Shown: positions 1-9,474, numbered from the stretch's first letter. The stretch is 64,000 bases of DNA from Cohaesibacter gelatinilyticus (GCF_900215605.1 NZ_OBEL01000007.1:62001-126000), one strand, 5' to 3'. Numbers and translations: made by a program. Notes: generated by a model not told the origin, from the letters alone.

Positions 1-36
1 CCCGGAACTTCCAATCACTGCGATATTCCTGATCAT
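1..36 (-). CDS. Start of an NAD(P)-binding Rossmann protein (partial, probably SDR)
   Basis: The first 12 codons of a gene running off the left edge read MIRNIAVIGSSG, a beta-strand plus the start of a glycine-rich nucleotide-binding loop. A GGAGG ribosome binding site lies just upstream of the ATG (near 40-44 on the minus strand). Short-chain dehydrogenases often start this way, but only the N-terminus is visible, so the family is a guess. The gene is divergent from the photolyase. Confidence 0.6.
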   Translation of the reverse strand, partial: MIRNIAVIGSSG

Positions 37-85
37 CCTGCCTCCAATCAGCTGTGCAGGGCATGATCTGCCCTTCTGTATGATG

Positions 86-104
86 CGTATTTATAATTGA
101 TACG
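86..104. promoter_or_regulatory. Possible operator between SDR-like gene and photolyase
   Basis: CGTATTTATAATTGATACG has 5-bp inverted arms (CGTAT/ATACG) around an AT-rich centre, in the short divergent intergenic region. Photolyase genes are often light- or stress-regulated, but no regulator is encoded here. Weak evidence. Confidence 0.25.
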
Positions 105-139
105 TACAGGCAAACAACCAGATCACATCGAGCCTTTTC

Positions 140-1660
140 ATGACCACATTGCGACTGATTTTAGGAGATCAATTGAGCCCGTCCATATCGGCACTCGAGG
201 AATGCGACCCAGCCAAGGATGTCATCCTGATGTGTGAGGTTTGGGATGAAGCGACCTATGTGAAACATCACAAGAAGAAGATCGCCTTTCTCTTCTCGGC
301 CATGCGCCATTTTGCCAGGGACCTGACCGAGAACGGCTATCAGCTGGACTATGTAAAGCTGGATGATCCGGAGAATTCAGGCTCGCTACAAGCTGAGGTC
401 AGCCGTGCCCTGAAGCGTCATGCAATAGAGCGCATCGTCGTAACCTTTCCCGGCGAGTATCGTTTGCTGGAAGAATTTCTACGCTGGGAAAGCCTCTTCA
501 ATCTGCCTGTTGAGATCCGCCCGGATACGCGCTTTCTTTGCTCGCCTGATGGCTTTGCCAATTGGGCCAGGGGCCGCAAGCAATTGCGCATGGAATATTT
601 CTATCGCGAGATGCGAAAGCATTATTCCGTGCTAATTGAAGGCGATCAACCAGTTGGTGGGCAATGGAATTATGATGCAGAAAACAGAAAGCCGCCATCA
701 AGCGGGCTGAGCATTCCAGATCCTGCCAGCTTCGCCCCCGATGACATCACAAAAGAGGTGCTGAAGCTGGTGGCCGAACGCTTTGCCGATCACTTTGGTG
801 ATCTGGAGCCTTTTGCCTTTGCCGTCACCCGCGAAGACGCACTGAGAGTGCTGGGCCGTTTCATCGCCCAGCGCCTGCCCCATTTTGGTGATTATCAGGA
901 TGCCATGATTGAGGGAGAACCATGGATGTTCCATTCCCATATCAGCTTCTATCTCAATTCCGGCTTGTTACACCCCATGGAATGCATCAAAGCGGCCGAA
1001 CGCGCTTGGCATGAAGGTCGCGCGCCGCTGAATGCCGTGGAAGGGTTCACCCGCCAGATCCTTGGTTGGCGAGAATATATACGCGGCATCTATTGGCTGA
1101 AAATGCCCGATTATGGGCAAACCAATTTCCTTGAGGCCAAGCACGATCTGCCTGCTTTTTACTGGACTGCAAACACCCAGATGAATTGCCTGCGCCAATG
1201 TGTGCTGGAAACCAGGGCCAATGCCTATGCCCATCACATTCAGCGGCTGATGGTTCTGGGCAATTTCGCCCTTCTGGCCGGGATCGAGCCCAAGCAGGTC
1301 AATGAATGGTTCCTGATCGTCTATGCCGACGCCTATGAATGGGTCGAACTGCCAAATGTCTCGGGCATGATCCTCTATGCCGATGGTGGTCTTTTGGCCA
1401 GCAAGCCCTATGCAGCAGGCGGAGCTTACATCAACAAGATGTCCAACTATTGCAAATCCTGCCGCTTCAAGGTGAGCAAGAAAAACGGCGCTGATGCGTG
1501 CCCGTTCAATTATCTCTATTGGGATTTCCTCGCCCGCAATCGCGACAAACTGCAAGACAACCCGCGCATCGCCATGATGTATAGAAGCTATGACCGCATG
1601 AGCGAACAAAAACATCAGGCCATAGCGGATGATGCGAGACGTTTCTTCAAAACACTATGA
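140..1660 (+). CDS. phrB: Iron-sulfur bacterial (6-4) photolyase/cryptochrome, PhrB type
   Basis: A 506-residue protein of the FeS-BCP class, light-driven repair enzymes for UV (6-4) photoproducts that carry FAD, a lumazine-type antenna and a [4Fe-4S] cluster. Four cysteines at 350, 438, 441 and 454 sit at the same residue numbers as the cluster ligands of Agrobacterium PhrB, and the length matches closely. The HH pair at 365-366 lies in the catalytic FAD region. The ATG at 140 gives the conserved N-terminus MTTLRLILGDQL. It is a single gene, divergent from a Rossmann-type gene. Family assignment is strong; lesion specificity is taken from the family. Confidence 0.93.
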   Translation: MTTLRLILGDQLSPSISALEECDPAKDVILMCEVWDEATYVKHHKKKIAFLFSAMRHFARDLTENGYQLDYVKLDDPENSGSLQAEVSRALKRHAIERIVVTFPGEYRLLEEFLRWESLFNLPVEIRPDTRFLCSPDGFANWARGRKQLRMEYFYREMRKHYSVLIEGDQPVGGQWNYDAENRKPPSSGLSIPDPASFAPDDITKEVLKLVAERFADHFGDLEPFAFAVTREDALRVLGRFIAQRLPHFGDYQDAMIEGEPWMFHSHISFYLNSGLLHPMECIKAAERAWHEGRAPLNAVEGFTRQILGWREYIRGIYWLKMPDYGQTNFLEAKHDLPAFYWTANTQMNCLRQCVLETRANAYAHHIQRLMVLGNFALLAGIEPKQVNEWFLIVYADAYEWVELPNVSGMILYADGGLLASKPYAAGGAYINKMSNYCKSCRFKVSKKNGADACPFNYLYWDFLARNRDKLQDNPRIAMMYRSYDRMSEQKHQAIADDARRFFKTL

Positions 1661-1768
1661 TAGCTATACTCCCACGAAGCAACGTTGCAATTTCCTTGAG
1701 TACCAGACCTCACTACACTAGGTTCAAGTGGAGTATTTGGGGCGTTGGAACAGACAGGGCAGCGTGAG

Positions 1769-2509
1769 ATGATAATCAAAAAACTGTTTGGACTAATGTC
1801 ATCAAAGTCCAAACAGGAAACAAAAGAAGAAACAAGACAGCGCCAAAACAACTATATCAAAGCTCAGCACCGCACATGGCAATTGGCTTGGCATGATCTC
1901 TTCAATCAGGATCCCGGTCAGGCCAGCGCGGACAATGCGGCAAAAGACAGCCAGATCCCGGACGATCCCAATTGTGACTACAGGTTGATCTTCGGCTTTT
2001 GCGAAATCACAAAAGGCACCCGTGCTGCTTGTCTATCCCTGTTGCCACATGGTGATGAATTGACCAAACGGTTCGAGCAATTTTACAACACGCAAAACAC
2101 CCCCATTCCACCAGCCAAAGCCATGGATTTGGCCGGAAAACTGACCGAAACCATAAATAACTGCCATATCAATTTCGAAGCAGACTGGAACAACATAATC
2201 ATCGCTGAGATGAACGACAAAACAGCCCTTGACGCACTCGAAATCGAACATGATCTTCATGAGTTGTTTGAAGGATCTTTACTCGAACCACATCCTGAAG
2301 AAAAACTCGAAATGCTTGCTGCAGATCTGTTTCTGACAGAGCCATTTTACGTAGCGGCGGGCAATTATTATCAAGCCGGTCGCTGGATCACTGGCCTCTA
2401 TCATGAACCTGCTCGAGATAAATGTCTCGCCATCGTCTATGCGCTCTGGCTGGGCGGATGGGATCTCTCGGTCGGTCGCAAAGGCATTGCCCTTATCCCG
2501 CTTCGCTAG
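1769..2509 (+). CDS. Uncharacterised protein
   Basis: A protein of about 246 residues from the ATG at 1769; a TTG 24 bases upstream would add eight residues. The N-terminus is charged and hydrophilic (SSKSKQETKEETRQRQ) and the rest looks like a helical soluble domain. No signal peptide or membrane segment. I do not recognise the family. Codon use resembles the neighbours. It stands alone between the photolyase and a convergent oxidase gene. Confidence 0.65.
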   Translation: MIIKKLFGLMSSKSKQETKEETRQRQNNYIKAQHRTWQLAWHDLFNQDPGQASADNAAKDSQIPDDPNCDYRLIFGFCEITKGTRAACLSLLPHGDELTKRFEQFYNTQNTPIPPAKAMDLAGKLTETINNCHINFEADWNNIIIAEMNDKTALDALEIEHDLHELFEGSLLEPHPEEKLEMLAADLFLTEPFYVAAGNYYQAGRWITGLYHEPARDKCLAIVYALWLGGWDLSVGRKGIALIPLR

Positions 2510-2561
2510 ATCAAAAATCTGGTAGATTTGGCGCCAAAATGGCCAAGCCATTGTTTCCAAG

Positions 2562-2610
2562 AATATTCTTGTCCGAAAACCGCACACACTTTTCAGAAAT
2601 ATGCTCTAGA
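2562..2610 (-). repeat. Element A copy 1 (diverged)
   Basis: Reads CTTGTCCGAAAAC, a short loop, then ACTTTTC and a GC-poor tail ending in a CTCTAG-like block. It has the layout of the other A copies in this window (hairpin arms built on CCGAAAAGT/ACTTTTCGG, followed by ACAAGAATTCG), in minus orientation. It lies just past the stop of the upstream unknown gene. Confidence 0.6.
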
Positions 2611-2695
2611 TGTGATAGGAGCCCCTCTGGCAAGATGGAAAGACACCATCATGCCAGAGGGAGACACTCATTTTCTTCTTCTACCCCGATTTTGA

Positions 2696-5600
2696 TCAGG
2701 CCAGTTCATCCTGAATGACCACTGTCTGGTCATTGAAGGTCACTTCTTCAAAGCCATAGAGGAAATCGACTTTGTTCGTGGTCTGATTATAAACCGCGAC
2801 GCCATTGCCATCTTCCGTTCGGGCAAAGTTCCAGTCCGATGAGGTGCCGTCAATCACGAAGACATCCTTGCCATCCGTGCCACTGACATATTCGAGCTCA
2901 TCGGGATTATCCGTCACGATGGTCCGCCCCACATTGCTGGCGGTCAGATCGATTTCCGTATCATTGAAACGCAAGATTTCGAAGTCATAGACAATATCAA
3001 AGCCTGCATCATTCCAGATCAGAATACCTGCTCCATCATCTGATTTTGCCCAATTGTAATCCTTGGACGCCCCATCAATGACAAAGACGTCATTGCCGGC
3101 AGTGCCACCAATATATTCCTCGATGCCAGCTTCATCCTTCACCTTCATGGCTTCAGACCCGTCACCGGTCAGCTTCACACTCTTGTCGGTAAACTGGATA
3201 GTCTCGAAATCATAAAGGATGTCAAAGCCCTGATCATTCCAGATCATGGTGCCTTGGCCATCATCACTCGGCCCCCATTGATAATCGGTGGATTTGCCAT
3301 TGATGATGAAGGTATCTGTCCCGACCGTACCGGAAACATACTGCTCCTCACCAGCAATATCTGTGACATTGATCTGACCGACCTTGTCACCTGTTAGATC
3401 CACGCTCTTGTCAGAGAACTGAATGGCCTCGAAATCATAAAGAATATCAAAGCCATTGTTGTTCCAGACCAGCATGCCCTCACCATCATCGGACGGTGCC
3501 CAATTATAGTCCGAAGACTTGCCATTGATGACAAAGGTATCCTTATACTCGGTTCCACCAAGATATTGTGTCTCGGCAGGATCATCCTGTACGGTAATGC
3601 CCTTGGCCGTCACAGTCACCGTCACCGTTGCCGTGGTGGTCTTCTTGCCGTCACTCAGCACATAGGTGAAGCTATCCTCACCGACAAATCCGGAATTTGG
3701 CGTATAGACAATCTTGTCATCAGATGTGTCATTGGCTGTTCCGTTATTGTCGATCCTGACACTGCCATTGGCCGGGTTGGTCACGGACGCTATGGACAAT
3801 ATATCTCCATCCGGATCCGAGTCATTGGCCAGAACATCAAGAGTGAGCGCATCATCCATCTTGGTGCTGCCACTATCATCCTGAGCAACCGGGGCCTTGT
3901 TTGCATTGGCCTCCGCGTCGGGGATCAGCCTCACATTGTCCAGATCAATATCGTAATTCGCGCCAGACCCCGATGTCGTATCCGAAAATTTGATGGTGGT
4001 GCTGTCACTGGTAGCCGTAAAAGTGAACGTGAAATATTTCTTGTCGGCACTTGTGAAAGGCCCGCTTATTGTTTGCACAAAATCAGCACCACCCGCTCCA
4101 AGAGCCTCGATCTTGAGTTTCGCGGCAACACTGTCCAATCCCTTGGCCTGACCCACATCAAATGTCAGGATATAGGTCTTGCCTGTTTCGGTTTTGACGG
4201 TCTGGCTGATGGAACTTCCACCATATTGATTGCTCCAACCGCCAAGGGCAACGGATGCCTCCCCATCAGATGCCCGGGCAGGATCAATATGACGCCCTGT
4301 CGGGCCTTCAATTGTCCAGCCATGAGGGGCTTTGTTCAGCCCCGACGGCCCCATCTCGAAAGAACCATTGAGAAGCAGATTGTCAACAGCGCCATCAAAC
4401 GTCATCTGTTTGCGGTTGAAACCGGGACCAGACCAGTCAAGGTCCAGCCTGCCAGGGCCGCCGCCTTCAAAATAGCGCACTTCAATCTTGTGAAGACCGG
4501 CATCCAGATTCAGCGTGACGGTTTTCTGTGTCGGAGCTTGCATGCCATCATTATCAATGACCAGCTTGCCATCGATATAGAGTCTGGCTCCATCATCGCT
4601 GGTAAAATAGAAGGTATGTGAGCCATCCCGGGCGACATCGAAATCACCCGTGGCCCGCATGGCGAAATCATCTTTCGGACCGCCGGTATAATAGGCCTCG
4701 CTACCGCTATAATCGAGCTTGTCCAGCTGTTCGACATGCGCCGGATTGGCATTTTCAAAATCAATCTGGTCCAGACTGGTGACATTGGCCGGGATGCTGA
4801 AAAATTCAGCGCGCAGATCCCCTGTGCCGTCAAACAAAGGCTGGGTCGGCTCCACCGAGACCATCGGCGCAACAGATGGAACGCCAGCCTTGTTCCAGGC
4901 AAACAGCATCCAGCTACCGGCGGAAACCTCATTGGCATTTTCCGGCAGGGTCACTTCAATAGTGTTATTGGGGCCGAGCTTGAAGTCCAGCTTTACCATT
5001 CTGGCTTCCATATTGAAGGAATGGGTCGCAGCACCGGATTTCACAAAGGTCAACTTGGCGATATCGGCGGCATTGTCAGCTGTGATCGTGAATGTCTGGC
5101 CCGGCTTCAGGCTGTCAGGAACACCGGAAATGACCGGACGATCTGCCAGTGTACCATCTTCATTATACAGATAAGGCGGGCGATAGATCTGGCTGTCGAG
5201 ATAATTGTTTTCTGCAGATCCGGCAGCGCCACCACCAAGGGAAAGCACCGTGCCATCATTCAGCAGAACCGTCGCGGAATGATAGAGGCGCGGCTGGTCT
5301 TCATCGGCACCATAGGTGATCGTGCCGGTCTCCGGATCCCAGATGGCAGCGGTTTTATCCGCGCCGGATTCCTTGTTGCCCACCGATGTACCGCCATTGA
5401 CCAGAACGGTTCCGTCGGCCAGCACGGTCAGATCAGACCAGTTACGGTCCTGGCTGAGCGCACCGGATTTCTCAAAAACAGGTGTCGGACCATTGATATC
5501 CATGGTCCACAGATCACCATTGGACGCCATGACCAGCAGCTTTCCGGCTTCATACATGATGGCCGGAGCATCCCAGGAAAAAGCAAAGGGAAGCGTACCA

Positions 5601-6256
5601 ATCTCGGTCAGGCTGCCATTGCCGGACGGGTCCAGCGACATGACTTCGATCTTGTTGTCATTGCCCTTCGATGTGGCAAAATAGATGACCTGCCCGTCCT
5701 TGTTCAGAAAAGCACGAGGATAGAGAGAGGCCGCCCCCAGATCCGTGTCAGTCGCCCCATCCAGCTTGCGCCAGCCTTCACCGGGCGTGAAGATTTCCGG
5801 GGTAGAAACACCGCGGCCATTTTCATCGGTGCCACCCAGAATGACAATTTGCCCGGTTGGCAGCGACACCATGGACGGATACCAGCGGGCAAAATGCATG
5901 TCCCCGACCGCTGATGCCTCCAGAGAAAGATCACTGCTGTCAAATTCATTGACATCACTGACGCCCTTGTTCGTCCCACCGAGCGGACGGCGGTCCCCAC
6001 CACCAATCAGGATCTTGTCCGTTCCAGGAAGAATGATCGCCGCAGAGCAGAAAATATCCGTCGGCGTGGTATTGGCCAGCGTCTGATGGGTGCCGGTCAC
6101 AGGGTCATAAACATCATAGATGAATTGCCCGCCCTGCATGCCACGGCTGTCAGTGCCAAATGTCAGCACCTTGCCATCCTGTGTCACAATGGCATGAAGA
6201 CCAATCAACGGCCATGCTTTCAGATCGTCCCAACTTCCCTTGGTATTTCCCGTCAT
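2696..6256 (-). CDS. Galactose/glyoxal oxidase-like copper radical protein with PA14 and C-terminal repeats
   Basis: 1186 residues. Residues 1-470 form a kelch-type propeller plus a DUF1929-type C-terminal domain. The copper-radical residues all have counterparts: Cys70 (IFCSA) and Tyr126 (RWYPS) for the cross-linked Cys-Tyr, Tyr325-His326 (RLYHS) and His412 (ATHSF). A PA14 domain follows (about 480-620), then a carbohydrate-binding-like domain (about 625-780), a cadherin-like domain ending in TATVTVTVTA, and four repeats of about 75 residues with GGT..KDTFVINGKS..YNW cores resembling RTX-type repeats. There is no N-terminal signal peptide, so export by a type I system is likely but no transporter is nearby. 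Family enzymes oxidise alcohols or aldehydes to make H2O2; the substrate is unknown. Confidence 0.88.
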   Translation of the reverse strand: MTGNTKGSWDDLKAWPLIGLHAIVTQDGKVLTFGTDSRGMQGGQFIYDVYDPVTGTHQTLANTTPTDIFCSAAIILPGTDKILIGGGDRRPLGGTNKGVSDVNEFDSSDLSLEASAVGDMHFARWYPSMVSLPTGQIVILGGTDENGRGVSTPEIFTPGEGWRKLDGATDTDLGAASLYPRAFLNKDGQVIYFATSKGNDNKIEVMSLDPSGNGSLTEIGTLPFAFSWDAPAIMYEAGKLLVMASNGDLWTMDINGPTPVFEKSGALSQDRNWSDLTVLADGTVLVNGGTSVGNKESGADKTAAIWDPETGTITYGADEDQPRLYHSATVLLNDGTVLSLGGGAAGSAENNYLDSQIYRPPYLYNEDGTLADRPVISGVPDSLKPGQTFTITADNAADIAKLTFVKSGAATHSFNMEARMVKLDFKLGPNNTIEVTLPENANEVSAGSWMLFAWNKAGVPSVAPMVSVEPTQPLFDGTGDLRAEFFSIPANVTSLDQIDFENANPAHVEQLDKLDYSGSEAYYTGGPKDDFAMRATGDFDVARDGSHTFYFTSDDGARLYIDGKLVIDNDGMQAPTQKTVTLNLDAGLHKIEVRYFEGGGPGRLDLDWSGPGFNRKQMTFDGAVDNLLLNGSFEMGPSGLNKAPHGWTIEGPTGRHIDPARASDGEASVALGGWSNQYGGSSISQTVKTETGKTYILTFDVGQAKGLDSVAAKLKIEALGAGGADFVQTISGPFTSADKKYFTFTFTATSDSTTIKFSDTTSGSGANYDIDLDNVRLIPDAEANANKAPVAQDDSGSTKMDDALTLDVLANDSDPDGDILSIASVTNPANGSVRIDNNGTANDTSDDKIVYTPNSGFVGEDSFTYVLSDGKKTTTATVTVTVTAKGITVQDDPAETQYLGGTEYKDTFVINGKSSDYNWAPSDDGEGMLVWNNNGFDILYDFEAIQFSDKSVDLTGDKVGQINVTDIAGEEQYVSGTVGTDTFIINGKSTDYQWGPSDDGQGTMIWNDQGFDILYDFETIQFTDKSVKLTGDGSEAMKVKDEAGIEEYIGGTAGNDVFVIDGASKDYNWAKSDDGAGILIWNDAGFDIVYDFEILRFNDTEIDLTASNVGRTIVTDNPDELEYVSGTDGKDVFVIDGTSSDWNFARTEDGNGVAVYNQTTNKVDFLYGFEEVTFNDQTVVIQDELA

Positions 6257-6449
6257 TCCAATTCTCCCCCATAGAGCGCGTTAGAAAGGCCCGGAGGATC
6301 TGAAGACATCTCCCGGCACAAGTCATTCGCTCAATGGCAGCAATGGCCATGCCAGATTGATGGCCGAACGAGGAAACCTCATGGCAGAGTTAAAGAAGGG
6401 TAAAGGCTAAAAACACCTGGGTGAAAATTGAATGAGAACAGAGGAGCCT

Positions 6450-6650
6450 ATGGCAAAATGGATCAAACAAGATCCGATATACTTGCAAAAATCAAAGCAG
6501 CTTCAGGCAAGAAATCTTGGCTGTTCCGCCGTCTCGAACTGGATCAACAACACTCGGATGCGTCATCTTGGCACGGCCCAGATCAGAATCTTCAGCATCG
6601 GCAGGATCAGATGTGATACGACCATTCGCGAATTCATCAACCGATATTAG
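6450..6650 (+). CDS. Possible small protein (weak)
   Basis: A GAGGAG ribosome binding site precedes an ATG opening a 66-codon frame (MAKWIKQDPIYL...). A second overlapping frame starts at an internal ATG (MDQTRSDILAKIKAASG) and also looks protein-like, so the real frame is unclear. No family recognised. It may equally be non-coding sequence between the oxidase gene and the next small gene. Confidence 0.3.
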   Translation: MAKWIKQDPIYLQKSKQLQARNLGCSAVSNWINNTRMRHLGTAQIRIFSIGRIRCDTTIREFINRY

Positions 6651-6662
6651 GTCAGGGCACCA

Positions 6663-6953
6663 TTACAGGCGAGCATGAATAATATCGCCTGCTTGCTCCT
6701 GATCACAGATTTGAACGAAAGCCAGAACATCCTCGAATGATTCATCAGGATGTGACGTAGTACACATGAACCGATCCTCCTTGCTTCCGTCCCCAACGAT
6801 GATTTCATCGACAATGTCTTCAATCCGCCTGCTATCAGGGCCAAAGATCGCCAATAGCGAAACCTTCTCTGCCAAACACTGTTCGACAAAAGCATCCAGA
6901 CGGCTCTCATCCATGATCGGACAATAAAGAATATATTTAGGAGCACCATTCAT
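6663..6953 (-). CDS. Small uncharacterised acidic protein
   Basis: A 96-residue soluble protein with an alternating strand/helix pattern (KYILYCPIMDESRLDAFVEQ...KVSLLAIFGPDS), which suggests a small alpha/beta fold such as a flavodoxin-like or nucleotide-binding half-domain. No catalytic motif is visible and I cannot name the family. It is monocistronic and divergent from the hydrolase that follows. Confidence 0.6.
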   Translation of the reverse strand: MNGAPKYILYCPIMDESRLDAFVEQCLAEKVSLLAIFGPDSRRIEDIVDEIIVGDGSKEDRFMCTTSHPDESFEDVLAFVQICDQEQAGDIIHARL

Positions 6954-7068
6954 ACGAGAAATGATATCATCGTAAAATCAAACCAGACAAGCTGAAATCA
7001 ACAATTTGGAAATTGGGAAATCGCTTACAATTGGTGACCTTGTAAGAATAGCAAACTAAACTACAACC

Positions 7069-7755
7069 ATGAAAATTCTCACGCTCCCCGGACTGGATGG
7101 CACTGGCGCATTGTTAGCTGAGTTTCAGGCAGAGCTTGGCCAGAAACATGAGGTGTCTGTGCTGTCTTACCCCGCAGACCTCACCCGCTATTCCGATCTG
7201 ACAGATTGGATAGCAGAGCGCCTGCCAGAAGAAGAGTTCGTGCTGATTGCCGAGTCTTTTTCCGGACCGCTGGCCGCCATGATTGCTGCAGGAAAGCCCG
7301 CTCACTTGAAGGGTGTGATCTTTGTTGCCACCTTTGCCAAATCCCCTCGCCCAGCCCCTGCCTTTCTCGCTCATCTGCTTTGCGTCATGCCAACTCGATC
7401 AAGACTTCTATCAAAGTACGCGCAACCGCTTTTAATGGGACCATGGGCAAGCAAAACCTTTACCGCGCTCTTCTGCGATACTATGGAAAAAGTTCCACCG
7501 GCTACATTGTCCAAACGCTTGCATGAAGTCCTGCAGGTCAATGTCACCAAGCAATTGCATGAGATCAACGTCCCGATGCTTTATCTGCAAGCCAGCAATG
7601 ACTGGCTGGTGCCCAAAAGAATGGCCAAAGGCTTCGCCCAAGCCTCTTGCTCAATCCAAAACATCAAAGGGCCGCACTTCCTCCTCCAGGCCAACCCCAA
7701 AGATGCCTCACAGGTGATTGAGGATTTCATCGCCGAATTATCAAAATCGGAATAA
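7069..7755 (+). CDS. Alpha/beta hydrolase
   Basis: 228 residues with an alpha/beta-hydrolase layout. The N-terminus PGLDGTG provides the oxyanion-hole loop. The nucleophile elbow is AESFSG with Ser63, and Asp178 (ASNDW) and His203 (KGPHF) complete a plausible triad. The elbow lacks the first glycine of the usual GxSxG. Small cytoplasmic carboxylesterase or lipase-like enzymes have this form. Substrate unknown; no operon partner, as the next gene is convergent. Confidence 0.82.
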   Translation: MKILTLPGLDGTGALLAEFQAELGQKHEVSVLSYPADLTRYSDLTDWIAERLPEEEFVLIAESFSGPLAAMIAAGKPAHLKGVIFVATFAKSPRPAPAFLAHLLCVMPTRSRLLSKYAQPLLMGPWASKTFTALFCDTMEKVPPATLSKRLHEVLQVNVTKQLHEINVPMLYLQASNDWLVPKRMAKGFAQASCSIQNIKGPHFLLQANPKDASQVIEDFIAELSKSE

Positions 7756-7775
7756 ACGAGCCAATCTGAGACGCT

Positions 7776-8615
7776 TCACATCCCAGTCATCCAGTTCACA
7801 CTGTCCGCAAAGCATTGCTTTGCTTCATACCGGGTGTGGGGCCAGTCGCTGCCCCAGAGCAGGTGCTCGGGGCCGAGATGTTCAGCCAGATGGGTGAAGA
7901 CGGGTTTGATCTGCTCTGCGGCTTGCGCAACCGAGAGATCAGGAAAGACACGATAAGGTGCGGAGCATTTGACGAATAACTGCTCGGCTGGTGCGTAGGT
8001 CATCGCCGCCATCCCGTCACAAGACAGAGGGTTGCTTGCATCTGGCAGGCCAAAATGATCGACCACCACCTGCTGGCTCCAGGATAGCAATTGTGACAAA
8101 GGCTTTGCCAGACGCGGGCCTTCACAATGCAGCTCCACATGCCAGCCAAGCTGATCAGCCAAACGGACCAGACTTTCCCAATCTGATAAATCAGCGACCT
8201 CAGTATCGCTTTTGCCAACCACATTCAGGCGCAAACCAATAACCCCACGTGCAGAAAAGTCTTCCAACGCGGCCCGATCAAGGCTTTTATCCTGCGGGTC
8301 CAGCACCACGACAGCGCGGAAAGTCAGACCATCCTTGCCGTCCATCTGCACCATTTGATCCAGCATATAGCTGTTGTCAGCACCCAGAAAACTGGGCTGC
8401 ACCAGAATGGCCCCATCCAGATCATGCTCTTGCAGATGTTGGCAATAAGTCTTTGGTTCTGCGTGATAATCAGGCGTATAGCGGCGCGGGCTCGCCATGG
8501 GTAGATCAGAGCGAAAGATATGCGCGTGCCCGTCAAATCGGCCAGCCAATCCGCCCATGAGAGCATTGGCGCCTGACAAATTCGACAGCCATTCCGCCGC
8601 ACGTCCCTGATCCAT
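7776..8615 (-). CDS. Amidohydrolase-2 family (pyrone-dicarboxylate lactonase-like) hydrolase
   Basis: 279 residues of a TIM-barrel amidohydrolase. The opening metal motif is FDGHAHIF and the late conserved block is WGSDWPHT. The DGAILVQPSFLG region resembles lactonases such as 2-pyrone-4,6-dicarboxylate hydrolase and 4-sulfomuconolactonase, which open lactone rings. It is divergent from a GntR regulator and TRAP transporter, which suggests it acts on the imported carboxylic acid or a derivative. Substrate not determinable. Confidence 0.8.
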   Translation of the reverse strand: MDQGRAAEWLSNLSGANALMGGLAGRFDGHAHIFRSDLPMASPRRYTPDYHAEPKTYCQHLQEHDLDGAILVQPSFLGADNSYMLDQMVQMDGKDGLTFRAVVVLDPQDKSLDRAALEDFSARGVIGLRLNVVGKSDTEVADLSDWESLVRLADQLGWHVELHCEGPRLAKPLSQLLSWSQQVVVDHFGLPDASNPLSCDGMAAMTYAPAEQLFVKCSAPYRVFPDLSVAQAAEQIKPVFTHLAEHLGPEHLLWGSDWPHTRYEAKQCFADSVNWMTGM

Positions 8616-8653
8616 ATTGATGCCCCTTCAAAATGACCGGTCAATTTTCCGGC

Positions 8654-8684
8654 TTGACTTATCTACTTCTATATAGAACTATAG
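8654..8684 (+). promoter_or_regulatory. Promoter/operator of gntR (divergent region)
   Basis: TTGACT at 8654-8659 is a fair -35 box. Downstream lies CTATATAGAACTATAG (8669-8684), two adjacent self-complementary blocks (CTATATAG and CTATAG) overlapping the expected -10 zone. This is the most likely GntR binding site. Inference from position and symmetry only. Confidence 0.4.
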
Positions 8685-8709
8685 ATGCAACAGAAAGGCA
8701 AGCACGAAC

Positions 8710-9447
8710 ATGACTGCTCAAGAATTATCTGGTGATCAAAGACTTCCCATCTATCAGCGTCTGGCAGATGTCTTGCGTCGCGACGTGACCGAAGGCCGCC
8801 TGCGCCCCGGCGACCGCGTGCCATCAGACAATGAATTGTCCCAGACCTATCAACTGGCCCCCGGCACCGTGCGCAAGGCACTGGATCTGCTGGTCAGTGA
8901 GGAATTGTTCGAGCGCTTTCATGGCCGCGGCACCTTTGTCCGCCGCCCCAGCTTTGACAGCTCGCTCTTTCGCTTCTTTCGCTTCCGCTCATCGGACGGC
9001 ACCAGCGCCGTGCCAGAAGGCCGCATTCTGCGCCGGGTGACGGAAAATGTCCCCTCTTACATTGCCCGTCAACTGAAAATCGAGGAAGGCGCTTCTGCCA
9101 TTTCCATGAGCCGTCTGCGTTTGATCGATGATGTGCCGATCATTGCCGAGGAAATCTGGCTACCGCTTGATCGCTTTGAAGCCTTTCTGGACATCCCGAC
9201 CGGGGAAGTTGGCAATCTGCTTTACCCCGTCTATGACGAGGCCTGCGGCCAGTTGATCGCAAAGGCCGAAGAAACCCTTACTGCCGAAGCCGCCAGCGAA
9301 CAGACCGCGCGCCTTTTGCGGATCGAGACCGGAACACCGGTCATGATGATCGACCGTCTGGCCAAAGGCTATGACGGAACCCCCATGGAATGGCGTCGCT
9401 CTCGGGGACGAGCTGACCTCTTCCACTATCACACCGAAATTCGCTGA
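8710..9447 (+). CDS. GntR family regulator, HutC/UTRA type
   Basis: 245 residues. The N-terminal winged helix (about 10-75) has the GntR signature (LRPGDRVPSDNELSQTY...VRKALDLLVSEELFERFHGRGTFV). The C-terminal UTRA ligand domain (about 95-240) ends in a WRRSRGRADLFHY block. It probably senses the substrate of the downstream TRAP transporter and controls both that operon and the divergent amidohydrolase. Usually a repressor in this family. Confidence 0.9.
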   Translation: MTAQELSGDQRLPIYQRLADVLRRDVTEGRLRPGDRVPSDNELSQTYQLAPGTVRKALDLLVSEELFERFHGRGTFVRRPSFDSSLFRFFRFRSSDGTSAVPEGRILRRVTENVPSYIARQLKIEEGASAISMSRLRLIDDVPIIAEEIWLPLDRFEAFLDIPTGEVGNLLYPVYDEACGQLIAKAEETLTAEAASEQTARLLRIETGTPVMMIDRLAKGYDGTPMEWRRSRGRADLFHYHTEIR

Positions 9448-9474
9448 GTTCCAAAATGTCAAAGTCCTGAGCCA

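Noticed and set aside
4736-5914. 392-codon open frame antisense to the copper-radical oxidase gene
   Set aside because: The opposite strand has clear domain conservation and correct codon use; this frame has no recognisable domain and is a shadow.
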